Shown one piece after another: positions 28,266 through 35,849 of a stretch of 64,000 nt of DNA. The position numbers and the translations under genes were made by a program. This stretch comes from Maribellus comscasis (GTDB lineage Bacteria; Bacteroidota; Bacteroidia; Bacteroidales; Prolixibacteraceae). Every line of letters starts with the position of its first letter. Position 1 is the first letter of the stretch. The notes beneath the pieces are model-generated. The model was not told where the DNA came from. It made no database searches and was given only the letters and a program-made list of their open reading frames with translations. Location: assembly GCF_009762775.1 (NCBI RefSeq), contig NZ_CP046401.1:7747311-7811310 (forward strand), given 5' to 3'.

Positions 28266-28853
28266 TTAAAATTTATTGAATAGCAGCGCTACAAGAATGA
28301 GTAGCATATCTTTAAATTCTTCCCGAAATAACTGAAGGGCTTTAGAAATATGTTTTTCAACGGCTTTTACCGAAATATTAAAAACCCCGGCAATTTCTTT
28401 ATTGGTGAGTCCTTCATGCCGGCTCTTTTCAAATACCTGGCGACACTTTTCAGGCAATTGGACAATGACCTTTTCAATCCTGTCCCTTACGCCAAACTCC
28501 AGAATACTTTTTTCCGAATTCGTATAGTATAACAATTCTTCCTGTTTTAAAAGCATTCCAAAATTATCCTGATGAAGTCTCTTTTTCTGCTCGGTTTTTA
28601 AATATTTGAAGCACCGGTTTTTAACAATCGTAAAAAGATAAGCAGATACCGAGGTAGTAATTTCGGTTTTTCTCCTGTTTTGCCACAATTCATAAAAACA
28701 ATCCTGGACTATATCTTTTGCCTGCTCTTGGTCAACAAATTTCGAAGCAAAAAGAAAAAGTGGCTGAAAATATCTTTGAAACAAAATCCGGAAGGCTGAA
28801 CGATCGCCGTTCTTTACTTTTTGAAAGATCGTATTTTCAGCAAGGTCAGTCAT
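28266..28853 (-). CDS. ECF RNA polymerase sigma factor (PUL 2)
   Basis: 195 residues. Region 2 lies at about 20-90 (FQRYFQPLFLFASKFVDQEQAKDIV is the core-binding helix, then FTIVKNRCFKYL) and region 4 at about 130-180 with the helix-turn-helix GLTNKEIAGVFNISVKAVEKHI. It belongs to the Bacteroidetes FecI-like ECF group. It should activate the PUL 2 susC promoter. A TAnnTTTG box (TACTTTTG) lies at 28925-28932, 71 bases upstream. Confidence 0.93.
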   Translation of the reverse strand: MTDLAENTIFQKVKNGDRSAFRILFQRYFQPLFLFASKFVDQEQAKDIVQDCFYELWQNRRKTEITTSVSAYLFTIVKNRCFKYLKTEQKKRLHQDNFGMLLKQEELLYYTNSEKSILEFGVRDRIEKVIVQLPEKCRQVFEKSRHEGLTNKEIAGVFNISVKAVEKHISKALQLFREEFKDMLLILVALLFNKF

Positions 28854-28924
28854 AATAAGAATGGCATTTTAATCAAGCCTCATTTTTTATAAGATGACAT
28901 AAAATTAAACGGTAAAAAATGATG

Positions 28925-28932
28925 CAAAAGTA
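28925..28932 (-). promoter_or_regulatory. -7 box upstream of the PUL 2 ECF sigma gene
   Basis: On the minus strand this is TACTTTTG, an exact TAnnTTTG match. The expected TTTG at -33 is only weakly represented by a T-run. It would give a leader of about 65 bases. Confidence 0.35.
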
Positions 28933-29046
28933 ATATTTCGATTTTCACATAAAATAAAAAGTAATAAACAATGTAAAATTTATTCCTGATTTAAATTCAA
29001 AAAAAAGAAAAGCTACCACTTATTTCTGCAACAACTAATTCAATTC

Positions 29047-30111
29047 CTATTCAGAAGCAAATTCATCAGCAAGCTGATTTATTTTGTCAATTGACAATTG
29101 CTCTCCGGAATTAATAATAACCCGGTACCTGAAAGTTGCCGACTGACCGGCCGGAATGGAAAAATCAAATGTTTCGGCACCGTTTGTAAAATCTTTCACA
29201 CCAAAAGGATTTGCAGCAAACAATCCATAACCACGGGCATGCCAGTAAGTAGGATAGTTTGGATTCTGAGGATGATCACAGATGATTACAGAAATATTTT
29301 CACCATCAGTTTTGCCCTGTAATCTCATCCACCGGGCCCTGGTTCCCCAAACTTCCAAACCAGTTACCCCCTCGCTGCTTGTGTAATTACCGGTAATATT
29401 GGCATTTAGTGTGTCTCTTGTTCTGGTTGTTGTTCCGTCCTCGTTGTACAAAAGAATGTTTCCGTTATCGGGCAACTCAAGCGAACGTGCCGCCCTGATT
29501 CCAAACATTCCTTCTTTTGTGTCCGGCATTTGAACGTCGTTTTCGCCAGCAGTTAACGTGGTCATCCTGTCGATTATTCGATTTTCACCCTGTGCAATAA
29601 AATGATATTCCGTCTTTTCGTGCAGTATTTCTGTCCCGGTAGTGTCCTGCCAACTCTCTTCTGAAATAAAAGAACCTTCTCCTTTTCCTTCTTTTAGTTC
29701 ACTGGTTTCTAGGTGTTTTATAACCCCACCATTCAAATTGGTGGTTCCCAAACCCTGCGAGCCATTTCCCCAAAAATCAAGACCATTCACATTTCCATAC
29801 GTAAACCACATCCCAATCTGGTGGGGATGATCGGCTCTTTCTCCTGCCCTTGGTTCTATCGGAAATCCACGGGTAACGTCATAAGAATCCGCTGTAAGAA
29901 TGGGATAAAATACAGGCTTTGTTAAATTCTCTGACCAGCGAAATGTAGTCAACAACTGCTTATCAACCCATACTTCCAACGTTTTTGCATCTGCGTCTTT
30001 TTCAAAGGTAACACCCGGTTTTTCCGGCTCATTTTGTTTCGCTGATTTACTGTTACAGGAATACACAAAAACGATAACAACAATAAATAGACAATACCTC
30101 ATTTTTTTCAT
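29047..30111 (-). CDS. DUF6807 (PmoA-family) lipoprotein
   Basis: 354 residues with a lipoprotein signal ending FVYSCNSKS (Cys near residue 19). The body shows conserved blocks of the DUF6807/PmoA-like family: KPVFYPILTADSYDVTRGFP, ADHPHQIGMWFTYGNVNG with a His-Pro-His cluster, and the C-terminal YWHARGYGLFAANPFG. The name PmoA refers to a historical annotation with methane oxygenase, and no oxygenase function should be assumed. Related proteins often occur in Bacteroidota and Planctomycetota sugar loci beside Gfo/Idh oxidoreductases. It starts 6 bases after the UroD-like gene and is the last gene of the transporter operon. A surface or periplasmic sugar-processing role is inferred only from context. 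Confidence 0.75.
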   Translation of the reverse strand: MKKMRYCLFIVVIVFVYSCNSKSAKQNEPEKPGVTFEKDADAKTLEVWVDKQLLTTFRWSENLTKPVFYPILTADSYDVTRGFPIEPRAGERADHPHQIGMWFTYGNVNGLDFWGNGSQGLGTTNLNGGVIKHLETSELKEGKGEGSFISEESWQDTTGTEILHEKTEYHFIAQGENRIIDRMTTLTAGENDVQMPDTKEGMFGIRAARSLELPDNGNILLYNEDGTTTRTRDTLNANITGNYTSSEGVTGLEVWGTRARWMRLQGKTDGENISVIICDHPQNPNYPTYWHARGYGLFAANPFGVKDFTNGAETFDFSIPAGQSATFRYRVIINSGEQLSIDKINQLADEFASE

Positions 30112-30117
30112 TTTTAA

Positions 30118-31275
30118 TTAATATTTACCAAACTCCTTCCAGGCAGAATGCATTGCCATGATATTTTCAGGCGGAACTTCAGCCTGAATGTTATGCACTG
30201 CGCTAAAAACAAAGCCTCCGCCAGGTGCAAGTGCATCAATATTTCTTTTTACGTCATCTTTTACTTCCTGAGTCAATCCCGAAGGCAAAACTTTTTGGGT
30301 ATCAACACCGCCCCCCCAAAAAGCAATTTCTTTTCCAAAATCCTTCTTCAACTGAAAAGGTTCCATCCCGGCAGCTGTGACATGTACCGGATTCAGAATA
30401 TCCACTCCCGTTTCAATCAAATCGGGAATAATTGAACGCACATTTCCACAAGAATGAAACATCAGTTTTACATGAGGCGCTTTCTCTTTTATCAACTTTA
30501 AAATCCGAACAAAATGCGGTTTGTAGTACTCGCGGAAATGCCCGGGGCTAATCAATTGCGATTGTTGTGTTCCATAGTCATCGCCTTCACCCACAATATC
30601 TACAACATCACCGACTTCATTCAACAAAGAATCCCAAAATTCAATTTTTAAATCAGCCAGTTTTCCAACTAATTTATCAGAGTTTAGCGGAAACAGAAAT
30701 GGGTCAACCATAGCATTTTCCATTCCTCGCACACGTTGATGCATTTCAAAAAGTCCGGCACAAAAACCTTTGGTTATTACAATCTTATCCATTTTTCGGA
30801 TCTTTATTGCTTTTTCCCGCAACCCGGCAAACCGCTCTGACTTTGACGGATTGGGCCAGTTAAAATCCTCTACAATATTTTCTTCCTCAAAATTTACCTC
30901 TTTCATTGGGTTTTTAACCAGCGAAAACCAATATCCGTTTTTTGGAAAGTGGTGAGTAAAGTTCCATTCATCGACATATTCAAAATATTTCCCCCGAGCA
31001 TTTAATTTTGAATACACATCCCAATTGTGACTTGTAAGTGGGAAAACACCGCGTGTGTCCACTCCAAGTTTATCCAGAATTTCTTCAGAAGGAACAACAA
31101 TCTGCTGAATCACGTCTGACCATTCCGGAGATATTTCATCCTTTCCCAAATATTTTCGCAAATTTTGATACGCTGTATTTGTTATCCCCGTCCACGTAGT
31201 GCCGGCCAAATCAAATGGCACCTGGTCCGGTTCCTCGTGGTTTAAAGTTTTTAATATTCGTTCTCTTGAGTTCAT
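30118..31275 (-). CDS. Uroporphyrinogen decarboxylase-like (UroD/MtaA clan) protein
   Basis: 385 residues, a UroD-type TIM barrel with no signal peptide, so cytoplasmic. The N-terminus (MNSRERILKTLNHEEPDQVPFD) and MFHSCGNVRSIIPDLIETG at 272-290 match the methyltransferase branch (MtaA/CmuA type) rather than haem synthesis. His274 and Cys276 match the first two zinc ligands of MtaA, but the third, a C-terminal Cys, is absent: the region reads FSAVHNIQAE. The gene overlaps the MFS transporter by 4 bases (ATGA) and the DUF6807 gene follows after 6 bases. Homologues in sugar operons have no settled role. A function in removing a methyl or carboxyl group from a modified sugar acid is possible but not shown. 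Confidence 0.78.
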   Translation of the reverse strand: MNSRERILKTLNHEEPDQVPFDLAGTTWTGITNTAYQNLRKYLGKDEISPEWSDVIQQIVVPSEEILDKLGVDTRGVFPLTSHNWDVYSKLNARGKYFEYVDEWNFTHHFPKNGYWFSLVKNPMKEVNFEEENIVEDFNWPNPSKSERFAGLREKAIKIRKMDKIVITKGFCAGLFEMHQRVRGMENAMVDPFLFPLNSDKLVGKLADLKIEFWDSLLNEVGDVVDIVGEGDDYGTQQSQLISPGHFREYYKPHFVRILKLIKEKAPHVKLMFHSCGNVRSIIPDLIETGVDILNPVHVTAAGMEPFQLKKDFGKEIAFWGGGVDTQKVLPSGLTQEVKDDVKRNIDALAPGGGFVFSAVHNIQAEVPPENIMAMHSAWKEFGKY

Positions 31276-32555
31276 TTCAGATTTGTTAAAGGTTCCATTT
31301 TAGGTGCCAGTAAATGAATGACAGCAATTGCAATTAAATAACCAAAAGAAGCAACGGCAAAGGCTATTTTGTAACCATCGGTTCCGGATTCGTTTAAAAC
31401 ATATCCCACCAGCAAAGCCATAAGCATACCTCCCAAAGTACTAATGGTCGTGGCAAAACCGGTAACGGTTGCAACCACATTTTTGGGAAAAAGGTCGGAA
31501 GCAACGGTAAAAATATTTGCCGACCACGAACAGTGAGCCGCCGCAGCCAGTGCAATAAAACCAACACTTGTAACGATTGAAGAATAGTTTGGAACTGTCA
31601 TAACCGGTAGAACCAGCAGTGCAGACCCCAGCATGGTCACTTTCCTGGAAAAATTTATTGTCTTTCCTTTTTTAATAAGCAGGGAAGAAATAGCGCCGCC
31701 GGCAATTCCCCCCAAATCGGCAATAACATAAATGGTTACCAGTGGTAGTGCCAATTCCTTTAAATCAACTCCAAATTTGGAGTTTAAAAATTTAGCGCCC
31801 CAATACAGGTAAAACCACCAAACCGGGTCGGCAAATAATTTTCCGAGGGCCACTGCCCAGGTTTGCCGGTATTTAATCAACCGATACCAACTAATCTTTA
31901 TATTCCCTGAGTCGGGCTCTCCATCTTTAATAAAATCAATTTCAGCCTGGTTTACATACCTGCTTTTCCCGGGAACCCTATATAAAATCAACCAAAAAAC
32001 CAACCAAAAAACTCCGAGGAAACCAGACAAAATAAACACCCACTTCCACGAGCCAAATTGGGCAATAATCAGTGGTATTAAGATTGGAGCCAAAATAGCC
32101 CCCACATTCGAACCACCGTTAAAAAGCCCGGTGGCAAACGCCCTTTCTTTTTTTGGGAACCATTCAGCTACCGTTTTTATAGCTGCCGGAAAATTTCCTG
32201 CTTCACTCAAGCCTAGTCCTACACGGGCCATTGCAAATCCCACCCAAGTTCGGGCAGCTGCGTGAAACATACTGGCAATACTCCACAATCCAACCGCAAG
32301 GGTAAACCCCCACCGTGTGCCAAGTCGGTCGATAACATAACCCGCCAACAACGTACCGGCAGCATATGCAAACTGAAATGAAGAAACGATATAACCGTAC
32401 TGTAATTCTGTCCAGCCAATTTCCTTTTCCAGTAAAGGAGCTAAAATCCCCATCAAAAAACGGTCGAAATAATTTACAGTGGTGGCGAAAAACAAAAGGG
32501 CAACAATTGCCCATCGAAAATTTGTCTTCCCTTTAAATTGGCCGGAATTAGTCAT
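31272..32555 (-). CDS. MFS transporter of the anion:cation symporter type (hexuronate-transporter-like)
   Basis: 427 residues with about 12 predicted membrane segments. The N-terminus FRWAIVALLFFATTVNYFDRFLMG is the hallmark of the ACS family (ExuT, GarP, DgoT), and GLGLSEAGNFPAAIKTVAEWFPKKERA is the family signature loop between segments 4 and 5. Such proteins import hexuronates, aldonates or glucarate by proton symport in the inner membrane. It opens a tight minus-strand operon with the UroD-like and DUF6807 genes and is divergent from the E2-like and LacI genes, so the locus probably handles a sugar acid. The exact substrate cannot be read from sequence. Confidence 0.9.
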   Translation of the reverse strand: MTNSGQFKGKTNFRWAIVALLFFATTVNYFDRFLMGILAPLLEKEIGWTELQYGYIVSSFQFAYAAGTLLAGYVIDRLGTRWGFTLAVGLWSIASMFHAAARTWVGFAMARVGLGLSEAGNFPAAIKTVAEWFPKKERAFATGLFNGGSNVGAILAPILIPLIIAQFGSWKWVFILSGFLGVFWLVFWLILYRVPGKSRYVNQAEIDFIKDGEPDSGNIKISWYRLIKYRQTWAVALGKLFADPVWWFYLYWGAKFLNSKFGVDLKELALPLVTIYVIADLGGIAGGAISSLLIKKGKTINFSRKVTMLGSALLVLPVMTVPNYSSIVTSVGFIALAAAAHCSWSANIFTVASDLFPKNVVATVTGFATTISTLGGMLMALLVGYVLNESGTDGYKIAFAVASFGYLIAIAVIHLLAPKMEPLTNLK

Positions 32556-32879
32556 TTAGCTTAGTTTTTCTTGGTTTTTAAAAATAAGCAAATAAAACCG
32601 TATTTACATTAATTTTGAAAATAAACCAACAAGCATTGAAAATACGCAAGGCTAAAGACTACAAATAAAATTCAAAAAAATAATAGATATTTGCACAGAA
32701 GGCCAAAGACGGCAGTCTGAAATAACTATTTTCTTTCTTTAGTCTTCTAACTTCATACCTTATTATATTTACAATATTACAGCAACTAAAGTAGCTGCAA
32801 TGAAATTACCGGATTTTAACCTTAATTAGATAATAAATTACAAACTGCCGATTTCATAATGGATTCCTGTAAAAAAAAT

Positions 32880-32958
32880 TAATTTTGTGAACGAAAGCCA
32901 AAAGAATTGCAGCAACCGATGTAGGAAAACGTTTGTAAATACATAACAAAAACGTTTT
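32880..32958 (+). promoter_or_regulatory. Promoter and paired AAACGTTT operator-like sites before the E2-like gene
   Basis: TAATTTTG at 32880-32887 matches the Bacteroidetes -7 box. Downstream, AAAACGTTT (32926-32934) and AAAAACGTTTT (32948-32958) each contain the palindromic core AAACGTTT seen in many LacI/PurR-family operators; the second touches the ATG. The LacI regulator is the next gene. The 403-base divergent gap also holds another TAATTTTG at 32610-32617 and an imperfect palindrome at 32782-32798. I see no gene in it. Confidence 0.4.
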
Positions 32959-33765
32959 ATGAATTCATCACTCGATCTTAATACCAACTGGAGAAAAGTA
33001 GCCTCAACCATTTACAAAAAACCAATTGATTCCAAAATTTACGGCTCAGTTGAAATTGATGTAACCGACCTGGAAAAATATATTTCTGCCAAAAGAAAAG
33101 AGGGAATCAAAATTACACTAACACATATTATTACACTTATTGTCGGCCGTGCAATTAAGCTGGAGGTGCCGGAATTAAATACATTCGTAAAAAGAGGAAA
33201 GATTGTAAACCGACCGCAAATCGACGCGATGGTGAGCGTTTTACTTCAGGATGGGGAGATGGGTTCAGTAAAAATTGAAAATATTGACAAATTAAATATT
33301 AGTGAGCTGTCAGATGAAATAGCAAAAAAAATAAAAGCATCAAGAAAGGGGAATGAGAACAATACGATGCAATCCAAAGATTCTCTTTCAAAAATTCCCT
33401 GGCCATTCCGCTCCTGGGTATTCTATTTATACCGCCTTTTTACCATTCACTGGGGTTTTTCGTTTCCGGTAATTAAACTCTCTGCAAATAGTTTTGGATC
33501 CTACGTTGTATCCAACATTGGAACTCTGGGTTTGGACAGTGGCTATGGGGCGCTGCTGCCTTCTGCAAACGTTTCTATCGTAATGATTTTGGGTGGTGTA
33601 AACAAAAAACCGGTTGTTGTTAACGATGAAATCGTTCCGCGAAGAATACTTTCTTTGTCTGCCACCCTTGACCACCGAGTAGTAGACGGCTCCCACGGCG
33701 GAAAACTTTTCAGGGTTATAAAACAAATGATAAGAAATCCTTATTTGCTCGACGAACATATTTAA
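32959..33765 (+). CDS. Stand-alone 2-oxoacid dehydrogenase E2-type acyltransferase catalytic domain
   Basis: 268 residues covering only the chloramphenicol-acetyltransferase-like catalytic domain of E2. The lipoyl and peripheral-subunit-binding domains are absent; a full E2 is usually 400-550 residues. The active-site motif ATLDHRVVDGSHGG is intact, with His239 and Asp243. NTFVKRGKIVNRPQIDAMVSV and SNIGTLGLDSGYGAL match the core. A hydrophobic/aromatic insert (WPFRSWVFYLYRLF, about 148-161) may contact membrane or partner. Without a lipoyl arm it probably transfers an acyl group from CoA to an unknown acceptor rather than working in a dehydrogenase complex. It lies between the divergent sugar-acid transporter and the LacI gene and has LacI-like operator cores at its start. 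Confidence 0.82.
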   Translation: MNSSLDLNTNWRKVASTIYKKPIDSKIYGSVEIDVTDLEKYISAKRKEGIKITLTHIITLIVGRAIKLEVPELNTFVKRGKIVNRPQIDAMVSVLLQDGEMGSVKIENIDKLNISELSDEIAKKIKASRKGNENNTMQSKDSLSKIPWPFRSWVFYLYRLFTIHWGFSFPVIKLSANSFGSYVVSNIGTLGLDSGYGALLPSANVSIVMILGGVNKKPVVVNDEIVPRRILSLSATLDHRVVDGSHGGKLFRVIKQMIRNPYLLDEHI

Positions 33766-33786
33766 TCTGTCTTCAGAAATGTTGTG

Positions 33787-33810
33787 ATAAAATGTTCTGA
33801 AACATTTTAT
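33787..33810. repeat. AT-rich perfect inverted repeat after the E2-like gene
   Basis: Ten-base arms (ATAAAATGTT and complement) surround CTGA. There is no clean T-run, so it could be a weak terminator of the E2-like gene or a regulator site ahead of the LacI gene. Confidence 0.35.
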
Positions 33811-33822
33811 AAAATATTTCTC

Positions 33823-33870
33823 CGTGTACGAACACGAAAAATCAAAAAAAACTGTAATTTTGTAGCGCTA
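33823..33870 (+). promoter_or_regulatory. lacI-family promoter with overlapping palindromes
   Basis: TAATTTTG (33855-33862) matches the -7 box. The palindrome TAGCGCTA (33863-33870) lies directly behind it at the expected transcription start, and CGTGT-ACGA-ACACG (33823-33836) covers the -33 region. Both placements would suit autorepression by the LacI-type protein encoded just downstream. Confidence 0.45.
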
Positions 33871-33885
33871 ACTAATTAATCACCT

Positions 33886-34962
33886 ATAAATCAAAATACT
33901 ATCAAAGAAAACGATCAAATACGGATTAAAGATATAGCAGAAAAAGCAAAAGTGTCTATTGGGACAGTCGACCGGGTATTACATAACCGGGGAGAAGTTG
34001 CCGAATCTACCAAGAAAAAAATTCTCAAAATAATCGAAGAATTGGACTACCAGCCCAACTTTCTTGCAAGTACACTGGCATCAAAAAAGTCGGCCGTTTT
34101 TGCCACGCTCTTTCCTGAACCCCCTTCAGCAGAAGGATATTGGAACAAACCTTTTATTGGGGTAAAAAAAAGAATTAGCGAACTTAAACCTTACGGAATT
34201 CAAATAGAACATTTTACATTTAATCAGCCCGATTCAAAAAGCTTTGCTGCCGAAGCAAAAAAAATTGTCGAACTCCAACCCGATGGCGTTGTTTTAGCTC
34301 CTTTTTTCAAAAAAGAATCAGTTCATTTTATCGAACAACTCAAAGAAAATAATATACCGTTTGTTTTTATTGATTCTGAAATTAAAAACGCAGGGCATTT
34401 AAGTTACATCGGACAAAACTCCTATCAAAGTGGATTTGTGTCGGCGAAACTTCTCGACCTTTCACTCCGAACAGGAAATATCATGGTCATTCATTTTGCA
34501 AAAGAAATGGATAACCAGAACCACCTTGTTCAACGTGAAATAGGATTTTATGACTGGTTTCAGGTTAGCAACAAAGAAAAACATGAGATTTTCACCACTG
34601 AAATAGCCGATACTGATACCGACCTGTGGATGGAAAAAATCAAAAAAGAAATAACAGAAAAAAATATACGGGGAATTTTTGTAACCAATTCGAAGGTATT
34701 TTATGTAGGTCGGATGGTAGAAAAATATGGCCTTTCGGATTTAAAAATTATCGGTCACGATTTGTTAAAGGAAAATACCGATTTTCTGAAAAAAGGTATC
34801 GTTCAGTTTTTAATCTGCCAACGCCCGGAAGAACAGGGATATAACGCAATTAATAAATTGTTCCGCAATGTGGTGCAAAAAAGAAAAGTATCTGAGGAGA
34901 ACTACACTTCCATCGATATCGTAATTAAAGAAAATATAGATTATTACAAAGAATTTAAGTAG
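33886..34962 (+). CDS. LacI-family transcriptional regulator, non-canonical start
   Basis: About 358 residues if read from ATA at 33886. The helix-turn-helix (IRIKDIAEKAKVSIGTVDRVLHNRG) and hinge (YQPNFLASTLASKK) are clear, followed by a periplasmic-binding-protein-like sugar domain (VFATLFPEPP, GVVLAPFFKKESV, FVFIDSEI, GYNAINKLF). The only ordinary start in frame is GTG at 33952, which would remove the first recognition half of the helix-turn-helix. The frame is open back to a TAA at 33877 with no ATG, GTG or TTG, leaving ATA (33886) or ATC (33901) as candidates, or a base error. The protein likely binds a sugar acid and represses the flanking genes. The SDR gene follows after 5 bases. Confidence 0.85.
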   Translation: MNQNTIKENDQIRIKDIAEKAKVSIGTVDRVLHNRGEVAESTKKKILKIIEELDYQPNFLASTLASKKSAVFATLFPEPPSAEGYWNKPFIGVKKRISELKPYGIQIEHFTFNQPDSKSFAAEAKKIVELQPDGVVLAPFFKKESVHFIEQLKENNIPFVFIDSEIKNAGHLSYIGQNSYQSGFVSAKLLDLSLRTGNIMVIHFAKEMDNQNHLVQREIGFYDWFQVSNKEKHEIFTTEIADTDTDLWMEKIKKEITEKNIRGIFVTNSKVFYVGRMVEKYGLSDLKIIGHDLLKENTDFLKKGIVQFLICQRPEEQGYNAINKLFRNVVQKRKVSEENYTSIDIVIKENIDYYKEFK

Positions 34963-34967
34963 AAATT

Positions 34968-35819
34968 ATGAAAACAATGTCGTTTGATGACTTGAATGGA
35001 AAAGTATGCGTAATTACTGGTGGCGCAGGTGTTTTGGGAAGTGCTATGGTAAAAGCCATGGCTTCGGTTGGTATGAAAATAGCAATTGCCGACATTAATA
35101 AAGAGGTTGCTGAAAAAGTAGCTGCTGAAATCGCTTCCGAATTTAACACAGAAGTAATTGGTGTAGAAGCCAACGTTTTAGACAAATCGTCGCTTGAAGA
35201 AGCAAAAAAAGAAATCAACGAAAAACTTGGTGAAATCAGTATTCTGGTAAATGGAGCGGGAGGAAACAGTCCGCAAGCTACCACCAAAGTTGAACAAATG
35301 ACCGAAAATGATCTGGATAAACTGGAGGAGACATTTTATGGTCTGGAAATGGAAGGTTTTGATAAGGTTTATGCACTAAATTTTAAAGGAACGCTACTCC
35401 CTACAATGGTTTTCACAAAAGACATGTTAAAAAACAAAAATGGTGTTGTATTAAATATTTCATCGATGAATTCATACAAACCATTGACAAAAATACCTGC
35501 TTATTCCGCCGCAAAAGCATCAGTAAATAATTTTACGGAATGGCTTTCCGTTCACCTTGCGAAAGTGGGGATTCGGGTCAATGCAATTGCTCCGGGTTTT
35601 TTTATCACACATCAAAACCGTTTTTTGGTTATGGATGAAAAAACCGGAAACTATTCTCCACGCGGACAAAAAATTGTTGACAATACGCCAATGGGAAAAT
35701 TTGGAGAACCGGAAGATTTACAGGGAGCTACACTTTTCCTTCTCTCTGAGGTATCGTCATTTATTACCGGAATCGTAATTCCTGTTGACGGTGGCTACAG
35801 CGCTTATGGAGGAGTATAG
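34968..35819 (+). CDS. SDR-family D-mannonate oxidoreductase (fructuronate reductase)-like
   Basis: 283 residues, classical short-chain dehydrogenase. The NAD(P)-binding glycine motif is TGGAGVLGSAM (about 19-29), the NGAGG segment follows near 94-98, and the catalytic tetrad shows Ser in NISSMNS and Tyr-x-x-x-Lys in AYSAAKAS. The C-terminus FITGIVIPVDGGYSAYGGV is characteristic of the SDR-type mannonate oxidoreductases found in Firmicutes and Bacteroidetes uronate loci. Predicted reaction: D-fructuronate + NADH to D-mannonate in the cytoplasm, or reduction of a related keto acid. It starts 5 bases after the LacI gene and precedes the Tat-exported Gfo/Idh gene by 30 bases. Confidence 0.85.
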   Translation: MKTMSFDDLNGKVCVITGGAGVLGSAMVKAMASVGMKIAIADINKEVAEKVAAEIASEFNTEVIGVEANVLDKSSLEEAKKEINEKLGEISILVNGAGGNSPQATTKVEQMTENDLDKLEETFYGLEMEGFDKVYALNFKGTLLPTMVFTKDMLKNKNGVVLNISSMNSYKPLTKIPAYSAAKASVNNFTEWLSVHLAKVGIRVNAIAPGFFITHQNRFLVMDEKTGNYSPRGQKIVDNTPMGKFGEPEDLQGATLFLLSEVSSFITGIVIPVDGGYSAYGGV

Positions 35820-35849
35820 ATAAATCAAAAAAAACCAATAGACAGGAAC

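Noticed and set aside
29047..30111. Reading the DUF6807 protein as a methane monooxygenase subunit
   Set aside because: It is a secreted lipoprotein with no multi-pass membrane segments or copper-site motifs; the PmoA name is a legacy label.
33952..33954. GTG as the start of the LacI gene
   Set aside because: It would delete the first helix of the helix-turn-helix, although the upstream in-frame sequence encodes exactly that helix.
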